This document shows positions 16,971 through 25,501 of a stretch of DNA of 64,000 nucleotides, piece by piece (positions within the stretch are counted from its first letter, which is position 1; each line of letters starts with the position of its first letter). Origin of the DNA: Paenarthrobacter nicotinovorans (GTDB lineage: Bacteria > Actinomycetota > Actinomycetes > Actinomycetales > Micrococcaceae). The notes under the pieces are model-generated. The model was not told the DNA's origin and made no database searches. It was given only the letters and a program-made list of their open reading frames with translations. The DNA lies in contig NZ_CP089293.1 of the NCBI RefSeq assembly GCF_021919345.1, positions 2,852,001-2,916,000 of the forward strand, read 5' to 3'. Position numbers and translations under genes: made by a program.

Positions 16971-18470
16971 GTGTCACATCATCGGATAGCGCCCAACGTC
17001 GACGACTCATCGGACCAGCTCGCAGCGGCTTTCGCGGCCCTCCGGACGGAGCTGGAGCTGCCCGGCGACTATCCGGTTGATGCCGTCCGGGAGGCACGGG
17101 ACGCCGTCGAATCCCTCCGCCTGCCCGATCGCGACCTCAAGCACGTCCCTTTCCTGACCATCGACCCCGCCACGTCAACGGACCTTGACCAAGCCCTGTT
17201 CATTGATCGCGCCGGCGAGGGGTACAAGGTTCTCTACGCGATCGCCGACGTGCCGTCTTTCGTGGCTCCCGGCGGGGCGCTGGATGCCGAAACCCGGCAC
17301 CGCGGCCAGACGTTCTACGCTCCGGACGGCCGCATCCCCCTGCACCCGGAGATCATCAGCGAAAACGCAGGCAGCCTGCTCGCCGATCAGGACTGCGGTG
17401 CGTTCGTCTGGGATTTCGACCTCGATGCCAACGCGGAAGTGGTCAATGTTTCCGTCGCCCGTGCCACGGTCCGCAGCCGTGCCAAACTCAGCTATAAAGG
17501 AGCCCAGCAACAGATCGACGACGGCTCGGCACCGCCCGTACTGCAGCTCCTCAAGGAAGTCGGACTGAAACGGGTCGAACTTGAGAGACTCCGTGGTGGG
17601 GCAAGCCTCAACATGCCCGAGCAGGAAATCGTCCAGGCGACCGACGGCGGCGGGTACAGGATCGTTGCAGCACCGTCACTGCCGGTGGAGGACTGGAACG
17701 CGCAGATCTCCCTCATGACAGGCATGGCGGCGGCCCGGCTGATGCTGGACGGAAAAGTCGGCATACTGCGGACCATGCCCGCACCCGATGAGAGGTCCTT
17801 GCAACACTTCAAGCGGCAAACCGTGGCCTTGGGCAAACCGTGGGACGGCCAGGTCACCTACGGAGAGTACCTGCGGACCCTGGACGCCTCCGATCCCAAG
17901 CAGCTCGCCATCCTGCACTCCGCCGGGATGTTGTTCAGGGGTGCCGGATACACCCCGTTCGACGGCGAAGTGCCGGAGACGGTGATCCAGGCAGCCATCG
18001 GCGCGCCCTATGCCCACACCACCGCTCCCTTGCGGCGGCTCATCGACCGGTTCGTCCTGGTGATCTGCGATGCCCTGTGCAACAACAGGGAAATTCCGCG
18101 CTGGGTCCGCGAGGCGTTGCCCTCCTTGCCCGAGATCATGGGAGCCTCCGACCAATTGGCAGGCAGGCTTGAACGCGCTGCCTTGGACACGGTGGAAGCA
18201 GCACTGGTGGCCAACCACGTAGGCCAGGAGTTCGACGCCGTAGTGATTTCCGGTTCCAAGCCGCAGAACGGCAACGGAAACAGCAACAACGGCAATGGCA
18301 CCGGCAAGGGCAACGGAAACGGCAGTGGACCGTCCGGTATCGTCCAGATCGCAGAACCTGCCGTCACCGCAAGGTGTGACGGCGAACTTGAGTCCGGCAC
18401 CAAGGTCAGGGTGCGTCTCGTCAGGGCGGAAATCGCCAGCCGTGAAATCAGGTTCGAGCTTCTGAACTGA
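16971..18470 (+). CDS. RNB-domain 3'-5' exoribonuclease (RNase II family)
   Basis: A 499-aa RNase II-type exonuclease. The metal-binding core is FLTIDPATSTDLDQALFID: three of the four aspartates of IDPxxxxDxDD are kept, and the last is Gln. YAIADVPSFV, PLHPEIISENAGSLL and YAHTTAPLRRLIDRFV complete the RNB domain. The C-terminal S1-like part is interrupted by an Asn/Gly-rich stretch near residue 430 (NGNGNSNNGNGTGKGNGNG). It lacks the N-terminal cold-shock domains of E. coli RNase II. GTG at 16971 was chosen as the conserved start. The downstream helicase gene is on the same strand, 276 bp away. Confidence 0.88.
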   Translation: MSHHRIAPNVDDSSDQLAAAFAALRTELELPGDYPVDAVREARDAVESLRLPDRDLKHVPFLTIDPATSTDLDQALFIDRAGEGYKVLYAIADVPSFVAPGGALDAETRHRGQTFYAPDGRIPLHPEIISENAGSLLADQDCGAFVWDFDLDANAEVVNVSVARATVRSRAKLSYKGAQQQIDDGSAPPVLQLLKEVGLKRVELERLRGGASLNMPEQEIVQATDGGGYRIVAAPSLPVEDWNAQISLMTGMAAARLMLDGKVGILRTMPAPDERSLQHFKRQTVALGKPWDGQVTYGEYLRTLDASDPKQLAILHSAGMLFRGAGYTPFDGEVPETVIQAAIGAPYAHTTAPLRRLIDRFVLVICDALCNNREIPRWVREALPSLPEIMGASDQLAGRLERAALDTVEAALVANHVGQEFDAVVISGSKPQNGNGNSNNGNGTGKGNGNGSGPSGIVQIAEPAVTARCDGELESGTKVRVRLVRAEIASREIRFELLN

Positions 18471-18746
18471 CGCGCATCACGCGACGATCCGGGCTTTATG
18501 GCTCCCAGAGGATAGACTGGCCCTGTAGTAATGGATGCCCGGTCGTTGATTCAGTTAATTTTTGAACTCAACAAGCCCGCCCCTACGCGATCTTGAGATG
18601 TACCAACTGGTCACCAGTGCCAGTACTTAGATAGCCCGCGATCGGCTTCCACTGGACTTGCTTGCGCGCCCGTTCTGCTCCGGTACGGCTCCGCCGCCCC
18701 CGTTGAGCATGCAGCGCCAATGCCCAAATGAATAAGGAAACTCCCT
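18471..18746 (+). other. Long gap or 5' leader upstream of the DEAD-box helicase
   Basis: These 276 bases hold no gene I can support. At 18545-18572 GTTGATTCA and TGAACTCAAC make an imperfect stem with an AT-rich loop, unusual for this GC-rich DNA. Cold-shock helicase mRNAs often have long structured leaders, so part of this may be transcribed with the helicase. The promoter position is not clear. Confidence 0.3.
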
Positions 18747-20459
18747 GTGAGTGAATTGCACACCCATGAAGTCCTGACGGACTCCACCGGAACTGAATCC
18801 ATCGAACCCGAGGAAACGATCATCTCGGATGAGACGCCCCACGAGATCGAGGAAAAGTCGTTTGCGGACTTCAACGTCCGCGCCGACATCGTCGAGTCCT
18901 TGGCCGACGCCGGTATCACGCACCCCTTCCCCATCCAGGCCATGACCCTCCCGGTCGCATTGAGCGGCCACGACATCATCGGCCAGGCAAAGACCGGCAC
19001 CGGCAAGACGCTGGGCTTCGGTATCCCCGCCCTGCAGCGCGTTGTCGGCCGGGACGACGCAGGCTTTGAGAAGCTCGCTGTTCCCGGCGCTCCCCAGGCC
19101 CTGGTGATCGTTCCCACACGTGAACTCGCCGTACAGGTTGCCAACGACCTCCAGGCAGCCTCGCGCAAGCGGAACGCCCGTATCGCCACCATTTACGGTG
19201 GACGCGCCTACGAGCCGCAGGTCGATGCGCTGCAGAAGGGCGTCGAAATCGTCGTGGGCACGCCCGGGCGCCTGATCGACCTCTACAAGCAAAAGCACCT
19301 GAGCCTCAAGAACGTCAAGATGGTCATTCTCGACGAAGCCGACGAAATGCTGGACCTGGGCTTCCTCCCGGACGTCGAGACCCTGATCGCCGGCACCCCC
19401 GCAGTCCGTCAGACGCTGCTCTTCTCCGCCACCATGCCCGGCCCGGTTATCGCCATGGCCCGCCGGTACATGAGGCAGCCCACCCACATCCGGGCAGCCG
19501 ACCCGAACGATGAGGGCTTGACCAAGCGCGATATCCGCCAGCTCATCTACCGTGCTCACGCCATGGACAAGACCGAGGTAGTGGCACGCATCCTGCAGGC
19601 ACGCGGCCGCGGCAGGACCATCATCTTCACCAAGACCAAGCGCACGGCAGCGAAGGTTGCCGAGGAACTGGTTGACCGCGGTTTCGCTGCCGCCGCCATC
19701 CACGGCGACCTCGGCCAAGGTGCACGCGAGCAGGCTCTGCGTGCGTTCCGCAACAACAAGGTGGACGTCCTCGTCGCCACCGACGTCGCAGCCCGCGGCA
19801 TCGACGTCGACGACGTAACGCACGTGATCAACTACCAGTGCGTCGAAGACGAAAAGATCTACCTGCACCGCGTGGGCCGTACCGGCCGCGCCGGCAACAA
19901 GGGCACCGCCGTCACGTTCGTCGACTGGGACGACATGCCGCGCTGGGGCCTGATCAACAAGGCCCTGGGACTCAGTGTTCCGGAGCCCGTTGAGACCTAC
20001 TCGTCCTCACCGCACCTCTACAGTGACCTCGACATCCCCGAGGGCACCAAGGGCCGTTTGCCCCGCAACAAGCGCGTCCTGGCAGGCGTTGACGCCGAGG
20101 TCCTTGAAGACCTGGGCGAGACCGGCAAGAAGAACGCACGTTCGGGCGGTTCCGGCCGCGACGGCGGACGTGACGGAAAGCGCGACGGCGGCCGCGGCCG
20201 CTCCGGTAAGTCCGGCGGCTCCAGCGAATCCCGTGGCTCCAGCGAATCCCGTGGCGAGGGCGGAAGCAACCGCACCCGTCGTCGTCGTACCTCTGAAGGC
20301 GACGCAGCTCCGGCCTCCGGCGCGGCAGACTCGCGCAACGCCCCCGCAGACAACGCCGATAAGCCTGCCCGCACTCGCCGCACCCGCACGCGCCGCCGCA
20401 ACGGCGAAGTGGTGTCCGGCGAGACGGCTGCTGCCCAGCCAGGCAACACCGAGGCCTAA
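18747..20459 (+). CDS. DEAD-box ATP-dependent RNA helicase
   Basis: A 570-aa helicase with the full motif set: Q motif region (HPFPIQAMTLP), AKTGTGKT (Walker A), PTRELAVQ, GTPGRL, DEAD, SAT, and HRVGRTGRAG (motif VI). The roughly 120-residue C-terminal tail is rich in Gly, Ser and Arg with RGG-like and RRRR patches, typical of RhlE/CsdA-type RNA-binding tails. The tail contains an exact 18-base tandem duplication (20217-20252). The start is GTG at 18747 with ATAAGGAAA as RBS. Likely roles are ribosome assembly and mRNA decay. The methyltransferase gene follows after only 8 bases, so the two are probably co-transcribed. Confidence 0.95.
   Translation: MSELHTHEVLTDSTGTESIEPEETIISDETPHEIEEKSFADFNVRADIVESLADAGITHPFPIQAMTLPVALSGHDIIGQAKTGTGKTLGFGIPALQRVVGRDDAGFEKLAVPGAPQALVIVPTRELAVQVANDLQAASRKRNARIATIYGGRAYEPQVDALQKGVEIVVGTPGRLIDLYKQKHLSLKNVKMVILDEADEMLDLGFLPDVETLIAGTPAVRQTLLFSATMPGPVIAMARRYMRQPTHIRAADPNDEGLTKRDIRQLIYRAHAMDKTEVVARILQARGRGRTIIFTKTKRTAAKVAEELVDRGFAAAAIHGDLGQGAREQALRAFRNNKVDVLVATDVAARGIDVDDVTHVINYQCVEDEKIYLHRVGRTGRAGNKGTAVTFVDWDDMPRWGLINKALGLSVPEPVETYSSSPHLYSDLDIPEGTKGRLPRNKRVLAGVDAEVLEDLGETGKKNARSGGSGRDGGRDGKRDGGRGRSGKSGGSSESRGSSESRGEGGSNRTRRRRTSEGDAAPASGAADSRNAPADNADKPARTRRTRTRRRNGEVVSGETAAAQPGNTEA
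20217..20252 (+). repeat. 18-base tandem duplication in the helicase tail
   Basis: GGCTCCAGCGAATCCCGT occurs twice in a row with no mismatch and encodes GSSESR-GSSESR in frame. It lies in the disordered tail, so copy number could vary by slippage without breaking the frame. Confidence 0.9.
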
Positions 20460-20467
20460 AACCGTCG

Positions 20468-21346
20468 ATGACTGAAACTGTTTGGGCGCCGGACGGCGGC
20501 AACATGGTGGTGCACGCGGACAACGCGGAATTCCTTCCAACGCTGCCGGACGGCGCCTTCACACTCATTTACGTGGATCCGCCCTTCAACACGGGCCGGG
20601 TCCAGCGGCGGCAGGAAACCCGCATGGTCCGCAACGCCGACGGCGACGGCGACCGCGTCGGCTTCAAGGGCCGTTCGTATGACACCATCAAGGGCGCCCT
20701 CCACAGCTACGACGACGCGTTCAGCGATTACTGGTCCTTCCTGGAACCCAAACTCGTGGAAGCCTGGCGTCTCCTGGCCGATGACGGCACTTTGTACCTG
20801 CATTTGGACTACCGGGAAGTGCACTACGCCAAGGTGATGCTCGACGCCATCTTCGGCCGGGAATGCTTCCTCAACGAGATCATCTGGGCCTACGATTACG
20901 GTGCCCGCGCCAAGAACCGTTGGCCCACCAAGCACGACAACATCCTGGTGTACGTGAAGAACCCCGCCAAGTACCACTTCGACAACGCAGAAGTGGACCG
21001 GGAACCGTACATGGCACCGGGTCTGGTCACTCCCGCCAAACGCGAACGCGGCAAATTGCCGACGGACGTGTGGTGGCACACCATTGTCTCCCCCACCGGC
21101 CGCGAAAAGACCGGCTACCCCACCCAGAAGCCCGAAGGGCTGGTGCGCAGGATCGTCTCCGCATCGAGCCGCGAAGGCGACTGGTGCCTTGATTTCTTCG
21201 CAGGTTCCGGGACCCTGGGTGCAGTAGCTGCGAAGCTGGGCCGCAACTTTGTGTGCGTGGACCAGAACGAACAGGCCATCGAGGTCATGCGGAAACGCCT
21301 GGGCAGCAAAGCCGGATTCCACGAGCTGCTGCCAACCGGCCTATAG
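20468..21346 (+). CDS. Solitary beta-class DNA methyltransferase
   Basis: A 292-aa AdoMet-dependent DNA methyltransferase. The catalytic motif IV is YVDPPFNTG (Asp37), near the N-terminus, and the AdoMet motif I is DFFAGSGTLGAVAAKLGR near the C-terminus. This IV-before-I order defines the beta class, usually N6-adenine or N4-cytosine methylation. A conserved segment, NEIIWAYDYGARAKNRWPTKHD, lies between them. No restriction endonuclease or specificity gene is nearby. It follows the helicase by 8 bases. It may be an epigenetic regulator or a housekeeping methylase; the DNA target cannot be read from the sequence. Confidence 0.9.
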   Translation: MTETVWAPDGGNMVVHADNAEFLPTLPDGAFTLIYVDPPFNTGRVQRRQETRMVRNADGDGDRVGFKGRSYDTIKGALHSYDDAFSDYWSFLEPKLVEAWRLLADDGTLYLHLDYREVHYAKVMLDAIFGRECFLNEIIWAYDYGARAKNRWPTKHDNILVYVKNPAKYHFDNAEVDREPYMAPGLVTPAKRERGKLPTDVWWHTIVSPTGREKTGYPTQKPEGLVRRIVSASSREGDWCLDFFAGSGTLGAVAAKLGRNFVCVDQNEQAIEVMRKRLGSKAGFHELLPTGL

Positions 21347-21367
21347 GCTGGTTGTCCTGAGCGATTC

Positions 21368-21976
21368 TCAGGCCACACCTTTCACGAATGCCGTCACGGA
21401 GTCGGCGATCATCTGCACAGCGATGGCTGAAAGCAACAGACCGGCGATCCTGGTCACCAGCTCAACCCCGTTCTCGCCCAGCACCCGCTGCACCACGCCC
21501 GCGAACCGCATGGCCAGGTACAACGAGGCCAAAACCACTGCGATGCCCAGCCCAACAGCCAGATACTCCGACAGCTGGCTGGACTGCTGAACGAACACCA
21601 TCACGGCGACAATCGCGCCCGGGCCGGCCATGAGCGGCGTTCCCAGCGGCACGAAAGCCACGTTCTTGTATTTGGCAGCATTCTCTTCCCCGCTGGTGGA
21701 GCCTGTCAGCAACTGGAGGGCGATCAGCACCAGGAGCAGGCCACCGGCACCCTGCAGTGCTGCCAGTGAGATGTGCATGTAGTTCAGGATGGACTGGCCG
21801 AAGATCGCGAACACCACGATCACGCCCGTGGCTACCAGAAGGGCTTGGAATGCCGAACGATTGCGGTCCTTCGCGGAAAGCCGGGCCGTCAACGACATGA
21901 AAATCGGCACGGTTCCCGGCGGATCCATGATCACGAACAGGGTGACGATCACGGAGGCGAGCAACTGCAGGTCCAT
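21368..21976 (-). CDS. MarC-family integral membrane protein
   Basis: A 202-aa protein with six predicted membrane segments. It starts MDLQLLASVIVTLFVIMDPPGTVPIFMSLT, with the MDPPG motif of the MarC/UPF0056 family, and has the PLGTPLMAGPGAI motif in the second half. The family's transport role is undefined; E. coli MarC itself was once wrongly linked to antibiotic resistance. It is convergent with the methyltransferase (22-base gap, no clear terminator) and 13 bases after the PHP gene on the same strand, so it is probably co-transcribed with it. Confidence 0.92.
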   Translation of the reverse strand: MDLQLLASVIVTLFVIMDPPGTVPIFMSLTARLSAKDRNRSAFQALLVATGVIVVFAIFGQSILNYMHISLAALQGAGGLLLVLIALQLLTGSTSGEENAAKYKNVAFVPLGTPLMAGPGAIVAVMVFVQQSSQLSEYLAVGLGIAVVLASLYLAMRFAGVVQRVLGENGVELVTRIAGLLLSAIAVQMIADSVTAFVKGVA

Positions 21977-21989
21977 CAGCGGGCCCCCT

Positions 21990-22835
21990 TCACCGAACCA
22001 CCGTACTGCCTGATGCCAACTCCTCTATCCGTGCCAAGACCTCCGGCGACGTCGTATTCTCCCCCAGCGAGTTCGGTTTGCCCGCTCCGTGGTAGTCCGA
22101 GGATCCGGTCATCAACAGCCCGTGCTCTGCGGCGAGGCCGCGCAGGAACGCCCGACCCTCCTCAGGGTTGTCCCGATGCTCCACTTCAAGTCCCAGCAAT
22201 CCGGCGTCGATCATGTCCCGGTAGGTCCGCTCCCCCACGATGCGCCCCCTCGACGAGGCCACGGGATGCGCGAAGACAGGAACACCGCCTGCCGCCCGGA
22301 CAAGCTCGACGGCGAGGGCCGGGTTGGGTGCATAGTGCTGCACGAAGTAGCGCGAATGAGACGTGAGGATGGAGGTGAAGGCTTCCGTCCGGTCCGCAAC
22401 AACTCCCGCCGCCACCAGGGCATCAGCGATGTGCGGGCGACCTACAGTCGCGCCCGGCGCCACGTGGTGGATGACGTCGTCCCACGTCAGCGGGTAATCC
22501 TCGGACAACAACGTCACCATATGTTCGGCCCGGGTCAGCCGGGCATCCTTGGACTTCGTGATTTCCTCGAGCAGTCCCGCGTGCGCGGGGTCGTGAAGGT
22601 AGCTGAGGAGGTGGACGCTGATCCCTTCCTCGGTCCGGCAGGAAATCTCCATGCCGGGAACGAACGCAACGCCATGTTCCCTGGCAGCGGCCGACGCAGA
22701 TTCCCACCCGTCCGTTGAGTCGTGGTCCGTCAGGGCTACGGCGTCGAGACCGGCGGCCACGGCGGAAACGATCACGCCGGCCGGTGTCTCGGTTCCGTCG
22801 GAAACATTGGAGTGCGCATGCAGGTCTATCCTCAC
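21990..22835 (-). CDS. PHP-domain phosphoesterase (RNase AM / nucleoside bisphosphate phosphatase type)
   Basis: A 281-aa polymerase-and-histidinol-phosphatase fold protein. Metal-binding motifs are DLHAHSNVSDG at the start, ALTDHDSTDGW, PGMEISC, FAHPVASSRG and a C-terminal GSSDYHG. This set matches the YciV/TrpH group, known to remove 3'-phosphate from nucleoside 3',5'-bisphosphates and to trim RNA 5' ends. The start is GTG at 22835. It is divergent from pepP across about 80 bp and precedes marC by 13 bases. The exact substrate here is inferred from the family. Confidence 0.88.
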   Translation of the reverse strand: MRIDLHAHSNVSDGTETPAGVIVSAVAAGLDAVALTDHDSTDGWESASAAAREHGVAFVPGMEISCRTEEGISVHLLSYLHDPAHAGLLEEITKSKDARLTRAEHMVTLLSEDYPLTWDDVIHHVAPGATVGRPHIADALVAAGVVADRTEAFTSILTSHSRYFVQHYAPNPALAVELVRAAGGVPVFAHPVASSRGRIVGERTYRDMIDAGLLGLEVEHRDNPEEGRAFLRGLAAEHGLLMTGSSDYHGAGKPNSLGENTTSPEVLARIEELASGSTVVR

Positions 22836-22915
22836 TTTCCCAGCCTATGGGATGCGGGGCCGCTTGGAGTGTTGCGCCGTTGGCCTCCTCAAGGAACTGG
22901 TGGGACGATGTAACG

Positions 22916-24499
22916 GTGAACGATGCCGAAAACACCCAAAACATGGACTCCACAACTTCCCAGCCGCTGCAGGAGCGCGTCAACAACCGCTCACAGAGGC
23001 CCACGTCCGATGCCTTCAAGGCATTCATGGCCAGCAACTGGGCGCCGGCCCCGCAGGTGACCCCTGCGCGGGACGCCGTTGCAGACCACGCCGCACGCCG
23101 CCGTCGTACCATCTCCGAACTGTTCAAAGGCGAACGGCTTGTCATCCCGGCCGGACCGCTGAAGGTCCGCTCGAATGACTGCGACTACCGCTTCCGCCCC
23201 CACTCCGGTTTCGCGCACCTGACCGGCCTGGGCGTGGACCACGAGCCCGACGCCGTCCTCATCCTTGAGCCGGTAGCCGAAGGAAAGGGCGACGACGGCG
23301 GTCACCACACTGCCACGCTCTACTTCCGTCCGTTGGCGGGCCGCGACACCGAACAGTTCTACGCCGACTCCCGAGCCGGTGAGTTCTGGATCGGTGCCCG
23401 CCCGACGCTTGCCGAGTTCGAAGCACGCCTGGGCCTTCCCACGGCACACATCGCCGAACTCGAAATGGCCATCACCAAGAACGTGGGCGCCCCGGAAATC
23501 GGCGGTATCTCCATCCGCCTCGTCCGCAAGGTGGACGAGAACATCGACGCCCTGGTGGATACTGCCCGTTACAACACGGCGAAGGATCCCGAAAACCTGG
23601 ACCTCGGCGAACTGGATGCCTTGGACGAGAAGCTCAGCGAAGCCCTCTCCGAGCTGCGCCTCATCAAGGACGAATGGGAAATCGAGCAGATGAAGATCGC
23701 GGTGGCAGCCACCGTCGAAGGCTTCGCCGACGTCGTCCGCGCACTTCCCCGCGCCCTCACGCACAAGCGCGGCGAGCGCGTTGTTGAAGGTGCTTTCTTC
23801 GCCCGTGCCCGCGAAGAAGGCAACGAACTCGGTTACGACACCATTGCCGCGTCCGGCAACAACGCCACGGTGCTGCACTGGACCCGCAATTCGGGGACCG
23901 TGAACGCCGGCGAGCTCCTTCTCCTCGACGCAGGCGTGGAAGCTGATTCGCTGTACACCGCGGATGTCACCCGGACGATGCCGGCCACCGGCACCTTCAC
24001 CGATGTCCAGCGCAAAGTCTACGAAGCAGTGCTCGATGCCGCCGACGCCGGCTTCGCAGCCGCGCAGCCCGGCGTGAAGTTCCGCGACATCCACACCGCG
24101 GCCACCACCGTCCTGGCCGAGCGCCTGGCCGAATGGGGCCTGCTGCCCGTATCCGTCGAGGAAGCCATCAGCCCCGAAGGCCAGCAGCACCGACGCTGGA
24201 TGCCGCACGGCACCAGCCACCACCTGGGCCTGGATGTCCACGACTGCGCCCAGGCAAAGAGGGAGCTCTACCTCGATGGCGTCCTCACTGAGGGAATGGT
24301 CTTCACCATCGAACCGGGCCTTTACTTCAAGGAAGAGGACCTGGCCATCCCGGAGGAATACCGCGGGATCGGTGTCCGGATCGAAGACGACATCCTGATG
24401 ACCGCCGACGGCCCCGTCAACCTCAGCGCCGCACTGCCGCGCAAGGCTGACGACGTCGAATCCTGGATGGCGGGCATCTATCAGGACGCGCAGGGCTAA
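22916..24499 (+). CDS. pepP: Xaa-Pro aminopeptidase P
   Basis: A 527-aa M24B metallopeptidase that releases N-terminal residues next to proline. The N-terminal domain contains FRPHSGFAHLTGL. The metal ligands are seen in LLDAGVEADSLYTADVTRTMP (two Asp), GTSHHLGLDVHD (His), FTIEPGLYF (Glu) and VRIEDDIL (Glu). I chose GTG at 22916; an ATG at 22943 lacks an RBS, and the frame is open upstream into the PHP gene region. It ends before a strong terminator. Confidence 0.93.
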   Translation: MNDAENTQNMDSTTSQPLQERVNNRSQRPTSDAFKAFMASNWAPAPQVTPARDAVADHAARRRRTISELFKGERLVIPAGPLKVRSNDCDYRFRPHSGFAHLTGLGVDHEPDAVLILEPVAEGKGDDGGHHTATLYFRPLAGRDTEQFYADSRAGEFWIGARPTLAEFEARLGLPTAHIAELEMAITKNVGAPEIGGISIRLVRKVDENIDALVDTARYNTAKDPENLDLGELDALDEKLSEALSELRLIKDEWEIEQMKIAVAATVEGFADVVRALPRALTHKRGERVVEGAFFARAREEGNELGYDTIAASGNNATVLHWTRNSGTVNAGELLLLDAGVEADSLYTADVTRTMPATGTFTDVQRKVYEAVLDAADAGFAAAQPGVKFRDIHTAATTVLAERLAEWGLLPVSVEEAISPEGQQHRRWMPHGTSHHLGLDVHDCAQAKRELYLDGVLTEGMVFTIEPGLYFKEEDLAIPEEYRGIGVRIEDDILMTADGPVNLSAALPRKADDVESWMAGIYQDAQG

Positions 24500-24520
24500 A
24501 GCCCTTCCAAGACGAAACAG

Positions 24521-24558
24521 ACAGGGAAGGCCACCGGTGATCCGGTGGCCTTCCCTGT
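24521..24558 (+). terminator. Intrinsic terminator after pepP
   Basis: ACAGGGAAGGCCACCGG pairs perfectly with CCGGTGGCCTTCCCTGT around a TGAT loop (17-bp stem), followed by TTTG on the plus strand and preceded by GAAAC. It lies between convergent pepP and the stress-protein gene and may act on both strands. Confidence 0.9.
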
Positions 24559-24594
24559 TTGTAGGTGCCCTGTTGTTCAGTGCCCTGTCAGTGA

Positions 24595-25425
24595 CTACTC
24601 CTTGGTGGAGCCTTCGTGGCCCGACTGCTGCGCGTCGTCCCGGGGCGCATCGTTCTGTCCCTCGGTGACCCTGACTCCGTACTGCGGACGGCCATCGGGC
24701 AGATCCGGATAGCGGACAGCTGCCGGCTTTGGGTTCTGCGCAGCCAGGGCAGGACCTGTGGGGGTCCCTTCCGGGTTCCCGGGCTGCCCCTGGGCTGCAG
24801 GCTGAGCTGCGTCAGGACCGCGCTGGCCGTAGGGGTCGTTCCACGTGGAGGGGCGCTCCGGGGCTTGGCCCGGCTGCTGGAACGGAGGGTTCTGCGGGGT
24901 GTAGTTGCTGGTCTGGGCGGTGGCGGCCTGTGACGGATTCATGGGGAGCTGCTGAAGCAAGCGGCGTGCCTCGTGGGCTGCCTCCTGGGCCACAATGACG
25001 TCATAGTTCGTGGCCACCACCTGGCTGGTGGAGGTGAAGTCCCGCTTGCCGCGCTGCATGGCATAGGTGACGATGCCGAACAACATGAAGAAGGCCGCAC
25101 CCATCAGCACTGAGGTAATGATGGAGAACGGACCACCGGCAGGAGTGAAGAAGGAGAGCATGACGCCAACGAACAGGCCGAACCACATTCCGCTCAGCGC
25201 ACCGGACAACGCCACCCTCGGGTAGCTCAGGCGACCGGTCACCCGCTCCACCATTTTGAGGTCGTTGCCCACGATCGACACCAGCTGAACCGGGAACTGC
25301 TGGTCCGCAAGGTAGTCCACCGCCTTCTGGGCATCCAAATAAGAGGTATATGAACCCACGGTGTCGCCTTGGGGGACGCTGCGGGATTCCTCAATGGCTT
25401 TGGGGGCACCAAAAATGTTAGACAT
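24595..25425 (-). CDS. General-stress-type membrane protein with a disordered proline/glutamine-rich tail
   Basis: A 276-aa protein. Residues ~20-70 resemble the general stress protein 17M-type domain (VGSYTSYLDAQKAVDYLADQQFPVQLVSIVGNDL). Two membrane segments follow (LSGALSGMWFGLFVGVMLSF and ITSVLMGAAFFMLFGIVTYA). After residue ~150 comes a long, Pro/Gln/Gly/Ala-rich cytoplasmic tail, probably disordered. ATG at 25425 was chosen; the frame is open further upstream, antisense to the MgtE_N gene. It is divergent from that gene with a 76-bp gap. The function of the family is unknown. Confidence 0.85.
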   Translation of the reverse strand: MSNIFGAPKAIEESRSVPQGDTVGSYTSYLDAQKAVDYLADQQFPVQLVSIVGNDLKMVERVTGRLSYPRVALSGALSGMWFGLFVGVMLSFFTPAGGPFSIITSVLMGAAFFMLFGIVTYAMQRGKRDFTSTSQVVATNYDVIVAQEAAHEARRLLQQLPMNPSQAATAQTSNYTPQNPPFQQPGQAPERPSTWNDPYGQRGPDAAQPAAQGQPGNPEGTPTGPALAAQNPKPAAVRYPDLPDGRPQYGVRVTEGQNDAPRDDAQQSGHEGSTKE

Positions 25426-25501
25426 AGCCCCATTGTGTCCCATGGACATGTGAAGCGGCTGGAATTCAGCTAAAAGAGAGCAGACTCGGTAGCCTGTAAA
25501 C

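Noticed and set aside
18627-19868. A 413-codon minus-strand open frame over the DEAD-box helicase
   Set aside because: It mirrors the helicase motifs and has no family signature.
22991-24241. A 416-codon minus-strand open frame over pepP
   Set aside because: It is antisense to the metal-site motifs of aminopeptidase P and has no support.
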